Positions 26,634-36,200 of a DNA stretch of 64,000 nt are shown piece by piece. Source of the DNA: Lanius collurio (Eukaryota > Chordata > Aves > Passeriformes > Laniidae); assembly GCA_020086605.1 (NCBI GenBank), contig JACBWW010000004.1, positions 24,853,387 through 24,917,386 of the forward strand, given 5' to 3'. Under the pieces are notes generated by a model. It had not been told where the DNA came from. It did no database searches and was given only the letters and a program-made list of their open reading frames with translations. Both the position numbers and the translations under genes were made by a program. Numbering within the stretch: the stretch's first letter is position 1; the number at the start of each line of letters is the position of its first letter.

Positions 26634-26960
26634 ACTATTTCTACCTGAAAGGGGGTTGTAGCAAGGTGGGGGTTGGCCTCCCCTCCCTTGAAAACAAGTG
26701 AAGGACAAGAGGAAATGGCCTCAAGCTGCACCAAGGGACGTTCAAGTTGGACATCAGGAAGAATTCCTTCATGGGAAGGGTTGTCAAGCATTTGAATGGG
26801 CGGCACAGGGAGGTGGTGCAGTTACCATCCCTGGAGATGTGCAAGAAATGACTGGACATGGCACTTGGTGCTATGGTCTAATTGACAAGTGGTGATTGCT
26901 CCAATGTTGGACTTGATAATCTTGGAGGTCTTTTCCAATCTAAATGATTCTGTGATTTTG
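26634..26960 (+). mobile_element. CR1 LINE 3' end, plus orientation, fairly well kept
   Basis: It matches bird CR1 from CTACCTGAAAGGGGGTTGTA through GGACAAGAGGAAATGGCCTC, CAGGGAGGTGGTGCAGTTAC, CATCCCTGGAGATGTGCAAG and GGAGGTCTTTTCCAATCTAA, to the terminal ATGATTCTGTGATTTTG repeat unit. It is 5'-truncated, leaving only the tail after ORF2 and the 3' UTR. The small open frames inside it (such as 26698-26895) are translations of this repeat, not genes. Confidence 0.93.
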
Positions 26961-29906
26961 AAAGAAATTTCTTCTAAATTTCCAGCACTAAGCTTCCCCT
27001 TTTATCTAGCTTTCTACGCAAGAGCTTGAAAGTGCCTTACAGGAATGTAACGCTTTAGCTATTTCCCTCAATTTCTGCTTTTATCCATGCTAAAGTTCTG
27101 TATGCTGTCTTTAATTTGCTGTGTAATTACAGCCTAAAGTAGAAATAGTGTAAATATCATGGCATCCTTTTGTACTTAACGGATTTCCATAAAACAGTTG
27201 CTTCTGTTTCAGTGCTAAAAAAAAGTAAATATGATAGATTCCTACTTTGAGGCTCCATCTCTACCTACCATTCTTCTCATGCATACCTGCAACTTTCCTC
27301 TAACCTATAACACAGACACACAAAAAAAATTTAAATATCATACATTCATTGATTTTGGTTACCGTTCTTGTTAGCTTGAAAATCTATTCACTTCATAATG
27401 TGAGCTTTCAGGCTTAACAGAGTCATGAAACAAAGATTCTTTTCTTTCTGAATGACTTTATGCTAAAAAATAAAAGTCTCCCACTAGTTCTGATTTCAAC
27501 TACAAACACCACTTCAAAAAATAATTGTATGACAATAGATAATTGCCTAAGCTGTTCACAGCATTTCAATGTTTTAAAAAATTGAAATAAAAAATTAAAA
27601 TGTCACAGGAATAAATATTTTCAATAATTTATGTGTGTATATGTATACATAAAGATGCTTTAAATGCAATTATGTCCATATTGCCTACATTGGACCACCA
27701 GTTAGTAGGTGGAAATTTGTGCTTACTGAATCACATACTACTGTACTGTTATTTATTCTCGGTATTATTTACCACAGCCCTAAAAACTAACAGTACCAGG
27801 AAACAAACAAAATGGTGCCTACCTACAAGCCCTTCTGAACTCACTGTAAAACACAATATGGTTAAGACAAATGAAACCAGACAGCCCATGTTATAGGGGA
27901 AAGGTGGACTCAGCACAGTCCACAGAAGACAGATGAAGGCAAGTACTGAGACAGCCTGGGGACCCCTCTCAATTCTCATCATAAAAATAAAAAAAAAAAA
28001 AAACCAAAAACACAAGACCTTTTTGTAGAAAGCCACAAAATGAGTCCAGTCAGGGTTTTTTGTGATAATGCTGCAAGTGTATTAACAGCAGGCTTATAGA
28101 CAAAATACCAGAAAAAAAAAAAACAAAACAGGATAATCATGAAGATATGAACCTATAAAAGACTTCTGAGCAAAATTCCTTTCTATAGACAAGTATAACC
28201 ACTTACAGTTTAAAAAATTCTAGAAGAATTTTAAAGAGTTGAAAAACACCATATTTCAGGTTGAAGACTGGCTTTAAAATGCCTATGATTTAGCACAAAA
28301 CACAATGCAGGATTTACCCCATAAATACTACCTTAAAACAAGACTATCCACTTTTAGTGTGACAAACATTCTAAAAGGAAAAAAAAAACCAGGTTAAAGT
28401 AGTTTCATACATAATCCTGACCTTTGCAAAACTAAGAAGCACTTTTCAAATACTTTTTTCCCCTCTGATCTTTGGCTAGATCTGTTACAAAGACTTCAGA
28501 CACTTTGATGTCTCTTTAAAACTCTTCTTAAAACTATTACTGAAACTAAATCCATCCTTGTAAAATAGACCATTAAAATAGCAATTGTGTTAGAAACCTG
28601 TTTATAGGACTTTATTCCATCCTGCCTTTTAACACATTCCCCTGCTTAGAGAATATCAAAGTAAATAAACCTGAAAGACAAAGTCTCATATATAAAATGA
28701 AAAATAGCATTGAAGCTGAATTTCCCTACACCTTATTTACAGAGATCTTGAAAAACAGATAGCATTTCCTGTATTTCCTCCGCTTTGCATGATGCTTGGA
28801 ATGATTTGCAATTGTTGTGGCCAAATTCTAATTTCAATAAGGTTTGATACTAGACATTTTCTGAAAGAATTTAATACATTAAATATTTAGGCTCAGGTAA
28901 ATAGCTACTGCACCCAAAAATAAAAATATACAGCTCACATCCGCACAATTCCTTTCCATTTAGAGGTTTCCTAGCTTGTTGTTTTTTAATTAACTGCTGT
29001 TTCTTCAAGAAAAACACATGCCTGTCCTTACTAGAAAATGTTAATGTGTCTGAAAAAACAAACAAAAAATTTACAAGAACTGCAGAAACGGACAAAGTAA
29101 CTCACAAAAGGACATTGTGCCGTGGGGCGGGGGGGAGGATGGCAAACAGAAACCTCTGACAGGAAGGGCTGTGTCCAACTCCAGCTATTTAAACGAGCTA
29201 GTTTCATCATTTTAAAACTGGCAAAATTAAATCTCTTGCAAAAAACATACTACAAAAATCTATCTTTAAGCGTTCAGGAAACTTGTTCTGAAAGAGCTTA
29301 AGACAGTTGGAAAGCAAAAGCACCTGGATATTGAACTGCAAACGAACAGACCCCCTTTTTAAAGCAGGACATGCGGCCCACGTTGGAAGCGAAGGTGCCA
29401 CCCGCGGCTCCGGCTCTCGGCGCGCTGCAGACAGACTAACCCGAGAGACCGGGATAACGGAGAGCAAGCTGGGGGAAATAACTGTAGGTGTTGTTTTGGG
29501 GGAGGTTGGTTGGTTGGGTGGTTGGTTGTGTTTGGGAGTTTTTTTATTTCATTTTAAAAAGACACCAGCTCTCAAACTCTTCGGGAATGCGGGACAACCA
29601 TAAGAGAAACTATCCCAGCCTCACCCTGCTCGCAGGCAGGGACCGCCCCGCCGCGCCACTCGGAGACGGCGCGCCCAGGAACCGCGAGCAGAACCGACAG
29701 CCGGCTGGGAAAAGTCGCCAGGGCAGGGGAAGGGGGGCAGCAGGAAACGCATGGGCGGGAAGGCCGGGCGGAAAGGGCCGGGCGGGTCTCCCGGGCGGCG
29801 CTGGGTGGAGCGCGACCCCCGGGCGGGCAGGGCTTCTCCCCGCGCCCTCTCTCCGCCTGCGAGACGCCCCTCGCTCGCTCACATAGGCGCTCCATCAGCG
29901 CGTTAC

Positions 29907-29929
29907 CTGATCAAAGCCACTACTCTCAT
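29907..29929 (-). CDS. DPH6: DPH6 coding exon 1 (start codon to first splice donor)
   Basis: DPH6 is the cytosolic diphthine-ammonia ligase. It uses ATP and ammonium to amidate diphthine on the modified histidine of eEF2, the last step of diphthamine synthesis. On the minus strand this exon starts at the ATG at 29929-29927, which has A at -3 (a good Kozak context). It encodes MRVVALI plus the first two bases of a serine codon, then a GTAACG donor (GT at 29906-29905). Seven codons before the split codon is the family's usual short start, and the SGGKDS P-loop is completed across intron 1. The frame stays open for 65 codons upstream to another ATG at 30124, but that stretch is CpG-island translation rich in G, P, R and A, so I prefer the internal ATG. 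Identity rests on residues encoded in all three exons together. Confidence 0.9.
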
Positions 29930-29943
29930 GTTGCTCGCAGGCC

Positions 29944-29951
29944 GGGGGCGG
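29944..29951 (+). promoter_or_regulatory. GC box (Sp1-type site) next to the DPH6 start
   Basis: The octamer GGGGGCGG lies 15 bases upstream of the DPH6 ATG, inside the CpG island. It matches the Sp/KLF consensus. Being so close to the ATG, it may lie within the 5' UTR rather than upstream of transcription start. Confidence 0.45.
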
Positions 29952-30600
29952 TAACACTGACAGGGAGGTGGGCGACAGCCGGCAAGCGCAGCGGGGAAGG
30001 AGCCTGGTCGCCGCAGCCACCCTGGGCTGCGCACGCCGCCGGCTCCTCCGTTGCTACCGCTACCGCTTGGCCGCCTCCCCTCGGCGGGCCCTCCTCCCGG
30101 GGCAGGCCGGCAGATTGCCTGCACAAACCGAGGCTCGGCGAGCCGCCGGCCCCCCGTTCCCGGGGAGGTGCGCTGCCGCCGCCGGGATGCTGCGCGTCGG
30201 CTGGGTCGGCGGAGTCCGGGCGCGACCCGGGGATGGGCGGGAGAAGGGTGCGGCCGCGGAGGCAGAGCGCCGGGCGCCTATGGAGGGCAGGGCCGGCTGT
30301 TTGGGGGCATCGCCCGGCGCTCATGCCGCTTCCCCTTGTTTGCCTGTTGCTATCGGGCCTTCAGCGAAGAGGCGCGGACCTGCTGCAAGCGACTGCTGCC
30401 TAGGAAACAGGGCCGACCGAGAGAGGCCACCCCCTCCCCATGGGGTGCCCACCGCGGGGACTGCAGGGCGTAGTCGCAACTCCACGGCGGCCCGGGGCAG
30501 GGAGGCCGGCAGGGAGGGCCCGTAGAGAGGGCAGGAGATGCCCCGAGGCTTCAGAAGTCGCCGCGGGCCGGTGATCGCGGCAGCGAGGAGGGAGGAACAG

Positions 30601-32060
30601 CCGAGCTGACCTGGCTGCCTTGCCGAAGGGCTGTCTGCTCGCAGGCGAGCACAGAATGTCCACCTGCACCCTCGGGTTCAGCTGCTGCAGACCGAAAATC
30701 TGATCTCGTCATCTGATCCCTGTTTTGGGCCAGTTTTTTGAGCAATCCCGCCATGGGACACATGATAGACACCCCTGTAGGTTTGCAGGCTGAGTCAAAA
30801 GCATACCCAGATATCCAGTCTTTTGACACCTGACACACAAGTTATTTCTCCCATGTCACAGCACAAACGTGTGGGTTCGGCGGAATAAACTTTACTGCTA
30901 GACTAATTTTAGGAGTCCTCTACCACCAGATGAAGACATTGCTGGTGGTATTGTGGCAGAGTTTTGAGCATCAGTCTAAGGGCCCAACACTCTCCAGGCT
31001 TTGATTTCAAAGGCCTGGGAGACTAAAATGGGACAAGAATCCACCGGAATGCAGCTGTTTGCGCGCCCTGGCTGGATCCCGTTGTGCAGGGTCAGCGGTC
31101 CCAGCGCGGTGCCTCCGGGTGAGCCCCGGGGCTGCCCCGCTCCCTGCGGGGCCAGCCTGCCACCCGCACCGACTACAAATGCCCTTTCATGGTTCCTGTT
31201 AAAATTTAGTTGCAGCAAAAGCTGCAGATACCACAAAAGGTTCTGTTCCTCAATCGTTGGATAAATGCTTTATGCATTGTGAGTGCTAACTTACCAGTCG
31301 CTTGTAAAAGGATGTTATACAATACTATATAACAATCTGTATCACTCGGGCTTTATAGTATGAAGTTCCCAGGAAAAGATAAGATGGAAGAAAATACCCT
31401 AAAAAACCCCAATTTGTTAAAGTAATAAATGTACCAAAATAAATGTGTAGTGAGACAAGTGTATGTTTGGGGTTTTTTAATAGATATACATACAGCTCAT
31501 GAAACAGCTTGAAAAATCGCTTTTTTTTTTTTTAAAGATTATTTTAGTCAGCACATGATTTGTACAGTAAATCACTGTAAAATAGGAGTTGATAATATGA
31601 AGATGATGATACCTTCCTAAATACACTTTGGAAAGTTAAGAAATGACAATTATATAAAATTTACTTGCTATTTAGTTGTGAATAGGTAGTAAACATAACA
31701 TAGATTTGTCTGCATTAGAATAATTGCAAAAAACACACATTAAAAAAAAAAATCTTCAGTTCATGCTTAGACCGTCACAGACCAGCATCATGAGACAATA
31801 TTTGACTTGCCTTGGAATTGCTTACAGGGCACTTGAGTTTCCTACTAGTTTATTGATGGTGACATAATGAATAAATCTTTGAAAGCTTTTTCTGTTCTTC
31901 AAAGCATCCTGGGTGATCTAAAAGAGGGTGTCTTAAATGTGATACTCTGATGAAACTGCAGGAATTTTGTTAGGCGTTGAGACTTCTCTTTTTAGCTCAG
32001 AAAGGTAATGGTGATCTGTTTTGATCTAGAAGAGAGATTTTAGCAGACATTACTAAAATG
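30601..32060. other. DNA just upstream of the CpG island; no gene recognised
   Basis: Mixed-composition DNA that returns to AT-rich after about 31200. A separate GC-rich patch at about 31040-31170 includes GGGTGAGCC at 31117-31125, which would serve as a plus-strand splice donor (GT at 31119-31120). That makes it a candidate exon of a divergent transcript, but nothing else supports this. A T12 run lies near 31521-31532 and an A11 run near 31741-31751. Confidence 0.4.
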
Positions 32061-32130
32061 AATGAACCAATACTGTATAGTACATGAACTAGTAGAATGA
32101 ACCAATACTGTACAGTACATGAACTAGTAG
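32061..32130 (+). repeat. Two-copy 35-bp tandem duplication
   Basis: Each 35-base unit starts AATGAACCAATACTGTA and ends CATGAACTAGTAG. The copies at 32061-32095 and 32096-32130 differ at one position (TATAG versus TACAG). In the second copy ACTGTACAGT is a perfect 10-bp palindrome. Confidence 0.95.
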
Positions 32131-33267
32131 AAAATAACCAGACCTCCAAGGAACAGTAAAAAAAGGCACAACAAAGTTATTTGATTTATTGCCCAGAAAA
32201 TAAAAAAAAGAGGAAGGTAATTCTGTGATACATCACCTCTATATTTTCTGGATTTGAATTATATATGTTTATTTTTTGTTATTACAAAACCAATAATTCT
32301 GGAAGTTGTTGTAAGCTATTAGAAGATGCCTATTTGCAATACTTAGCAATGATGCATGGAAAGTAAAAATTGCATACATAAGTTCTTGTACTGTTTTGTG
32401 AAACAGAGAGGCCATATAATCTGTAGCTGTAATTAGACATTTTTAGAACAAATATTCAAGGACTTGTAAAGATCTTTCCTAAGTACCATTGCTAGAAGAT
32501 CTGCAAAAAGAGTAATTCTGAAGTCCTGCATTTTTGAAAAGGTCTGTTATTATTAATCCATTGTTGGGTTTTGGGCAGATGGGCATTCAGTTTTACAGCT
32601 TCCAAAATAACCAAATTTCCACTTGCAAGTCGGACTGGTTTGAAGTTAAATGGAATACTGTAGGACCAAGGTCTGCTTCATTTTCTAGTGCAACTGGAAA
32701 TTTTGCTTCCATTTGATGAAGACATCAGTAGTTATTTACATAAATAAAAAAAGTGGCATTTGGGTCACAGAATATGCGAAGTATATAAAAATTGAATTAG
32801 TAAAGTGGTGTTTCAAAACAAATTTGCGTTTTACCCCAAAGGATGCTGTTCTCAAATTATGTGGAATATATTTTATGAGAAAATCTTTCGGCTCTCATTC
32901 ACCTAATGGAATAGCTCTGATGTAGTGTCACTGCTCTAAAAAAAGTTCTGCTGTTTGACAGTGGACAAAAGACAGTGCACCATCTCTCAAGCTGCTTGCC
33001 CCAAGACATTCTGCTGTATTGCCACAGCAGCTCAAACAGTAGAATCCACCAAAGCTGCCTTTTGTCTTGGGGGAGTACTGGCTAGTTTGTACAGAAGGCC
33101 TGCAATAGCTCAGTGTTTCTTTTTCACCGTTTTCTGCCTAGAAAGTTGAAAATAATGATAATGAATTAGTATAACTGGAGGAACCTGTCAGAGGATTGAA
33201 AAAAGCAATGCAGTATCCCTAATGATCTGGAATAGTTAATTAAGTTCTCTTATAAATGAGTTCCAAA
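32131..33267. other. Intergenic DNA; nothing recognised
   Basis: AT-rich. ORFs at 32534-33149 (60-70 codons) show no domain or codon pattern that supports a gene. Confidence 0.5.
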
Positions 33268-33292
33268 AATAACTTACTTTCAGTAAGTTATT
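33268..33292. repeat. Perfect hairpin, 11-bp arms, 3-nt loop
   Basis: AATAACTTACT (33268-33278) and AGTAAGTTATT (33282-33292) are exact reverse complements around TTC. There is no T run after the stem. It lies in the upstream intergenic region. Confidence 0.9.
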
Positions 33293-36200
33293 CTGAGAAA
33301 CAGACATTTTAGCATACCTGAGCTGCAGTGCCTCTTAGCAAAGGGCCAATTATCTGGTGATTGGCAGTTAAAGGTGAACTAATGAAGTTCTTAATTAAAA
33401 GGTTTCCTATTATAATCACCAGTAAGTTACAGAATACTGCATATATAAAGCAGATATAACGTTAGAAGAATATTTCCATTTTGAAACAAAGATTTTGAAA
33501 ATCGTCTTCTCTTTTACTTACCCGGTCCAGAATGGGAATGTTAGAGTTTTCAGGGATGTAGCTGGCTGTGTGCCACTATTGCCCCTTATTACAGTGTCCT
33601 GCTCTTTCTCCTGTAGTCAGAGGTGTTTTCCTCATTTAACAGGTGGCAGAATTTTTGCTGCTCCTAATACCTGAAGCCTATGCAACACAAAAAAATGGTT
33701 TGAGATTTTACAGGAGAATATATCAGACTTTTAACTACGAAACTGGCAGCAGAGTTTCCTTAGCTGCCTGTCATTGACAGCTTTCCTGAATTTTTACTTA
33801 CTTCACAGTAAGCAAGATATTATCAATATCTCTATGAGATAAACTAGCATTATATTTTGAGAAAAAAAATCTAGTTTGGCAGCATGAGATGAATTGACAT
33901 ACTACTAAAATCTGAATAAAAGAAATATCTTAGGCGGCATCTCTCCCCATTCAGATGTACAAGGACTCTAGGTCCTACTGTCTACATTTCTACAGCTCAA
34001 CAGATACAAAGTGAATTGCTCTGAATGCTGCATAACCACGTTAGCAGTGCATGATGCCCTAAATAAAACAAGCTGTTAAGATTAGCTTGAGCACCTTGTC
34101 ACACCGATCATCTCTTTTTAGACCAAAATACGCATACATTGACTTAAGGTTGGTCTCCAGCCATTCACAAAGACATGGCCCTGGTGATGTGAAGAATGAT
34201 TTACTTGGCCTATGGACTCCTTGCTCTTAAGTGCTCCGTGTAAACATTACTAAATATATATACAGCTAATCCTATCGTTCTTAGTTCTGGTAAAACAAGG
34301 CTTGTCATTTTTGTAGGTAATTTGAATTCTTTCTGCAGAACTGTGAAATTCAGCAACTTTATTTTGTCCTTTCTATGGAACTTTTTAGGACTGTCAGACT
34401 GGTATTCATTTACCACTAGGACACAAACAGAATTTAGCCTAAGGTAGCATTGTATAGGTTCTTGACTAATAGGTAATTGTCCTTATATGATATCAGTTTT
34501 TCTAAGCTTTTGATGAACTTTGTTGACCAATCTACCATTCTTCAGAGAGTCAAAAGTATAACGTTAACCTTATAAGGTCATGCCTCTGTCAAAATGACCA
34601 GTGTTTCCATCAGGCACTAGTTGCAAGCTAAATTGATATTCATTAACAGATCAACACGTTTTTCACTTGATTAGATGAGTTTCCAGTGTTCAAAATTTTT
34701 TACTCTATTAGTAAAAGCACTAACATTAATTACTGCCAAGAGAAACTGTTGGGTGTGACTGCCAAAATCATTAATTTACCTTTTTTCTGTTCAGCTTAAT
34801 CCATGGGATTTAAATGTATTTTTCTCCATGTGAAGTCTTTAAATACTTTCAAGAAAAAAAAAAAAATTCTGATCATCTCCAGGTCACCAGAAATCCTGTA
34901 GTAATAAAGGAGCTGATGCTCTACATATATCTATTTTGATTGAAATTAAAAGTTAATTTGGGATGTTACATTTACAGGTTTAAAGCACTTTAATATTCTC
35001 CTCACTTTTTCTAACTTATTAAAAAAAATGGGGGTTTTAGAAATAAAGGTTTTAAATTTTTGTGTAAATTTTAAATACAGAAAAATATGTGACTAATCTA
35101 ATGATACATTGAGAAAAAGTGTAAATCAAAAATGAGCTCATTGTAAAGAAGTACCTGTAAAAGATTCAAAACCAAGTCCCTGTCATCTGACATATTTCAT
35201 GTGAAACTGTATTAACTTCCAATGAAGACTGAAGACTAATTTTGGAGTGTGTCTGCATGTTAGAGACTAATATCTCCTGTTAACCATTCTAGAGAGGAAG
35301 AAAGAGACTAGGCTCAATAATCCTTAAAATGTGTTCATCATCCAACAAATTTGTATCTAAAACTATAGGCTTTAATTTATTGGGAGTTAGCTATCTATTG
35401 GATGAAAAACACCCTGAAAAAATGTGGTCATGGATAATAATCCATGAGAACAGAGAGAAATTAGCCATCTAGTTAATGAGGTTAAGCTACAGTATCTTCT
35501 CCATCATCATGAGATAAACCACTGGGGTCTTGTAGGCAGAAATGGCCTGGATATTTGTATAGAGACACTGAAATTTAGAGAAACAGCTTTCAGTGAAAGA
35601 CTCAGAAAATTGAACTGTTGCAATGAAAATACAGAAAGGAACTACAGTCTCTTATTGTAGTGGTACATAATTTGAGATCATTCCTCACTTACTAAATGGT
35701 TCTGCAGATCATCATTGATTAAAATATTTGAGTAGGTTAAAGCTGGTGAAGTTTCAGGGGAATAAGCAAACAGCAAGTTTTTTGGCCCATTTGTTTCATT
35801 GCAAAAATCTTCCTGTACCATAAAATATTTATAACAGAGCTGTAAGTAATAAAAAGGACTATTTTCATTTCACTGTTCCTAGTCTGTTCAATTTTGCCGG
35901 TAAAAATAACATTAATAACTTTACCAATCAAACCAGATTTTAATGTGTCACATTTAATACTTTTCCATCTCACAGTTATATTTTTCAAGAGAGAATTAAT
36001 CTAATAAGTATGGACCTGTTTTGACCTAATTAGCAAAGAGTAGTAAACATAATTTTGAGTGATACAGAGAAAGCATTTTATTGCTGAAAAAAAGCAACTA
36101 ATCATTTTTACCTTCCAATGTCCCATTGAACTGTATGACATCATGTGTAGTATAAGTCACTTGACATGCTCTGCCTCTGATTTTGAGTCCTGAAGGAAGG

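Larger units (their letters stand above)
25517..29906 (-). other. DPH6: DPH6 intron 1
   Basis: A 4,390-bp GT-AG intron (phase 2) that joins the seven-codon exon 1 to the P-loop exon. It holds two CR1 fragments (25871-25982 and 26634-26960), a run of 15 A at 27989-28003 and an A12 run near 28112. Its last ~550 bases towards exon 1 climb into the CpG island. The stretch 26961-29350 shows nothing else I can name. Confidence 0.85.
29370..30600. promoter_or_regulatory. CpG-island promoter of DPH6
   Basis: A sharp shift from AT-rich DNA to GC-rich, CpG-dense DNA. There is a first patch near 29370-29470 and a continuous core at about 29620-30530, which covers the DPH6 start codon and roughly 600 bases upstream. 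A GC box (GGGGGCGG) sits at 29944-29951, 15 bases upstream of the ATG. An NRF1-like TGCGCACGCC is at 30028-30037. No convincing TATA box is seen, as expected for a housekeeping CpG-island promoter. Several long frames cross the island on both strands (for example 29968-30525 plus and 29926-30324 minus). They reflect the scarcity of AT-rich stop codons rather than genes. The island could also fire a divergent plus-strand transcript, as at mammalian DPH6. Confidence 0.85.

Noticed and set aside
26698..26895. 65-codon plus-strand ORF
   Set aside because: Lies wholly inside the CR1 tail at 26634-26960.
29488..29886. 132-codon plus-strand ORF at the edge of the CpG island, and similar frames on both strands
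   Set aside because: Low-complexity G/R/A/P translation. Several mutually overlapping frames are open because stop codons are rare in GC-rich DNA.
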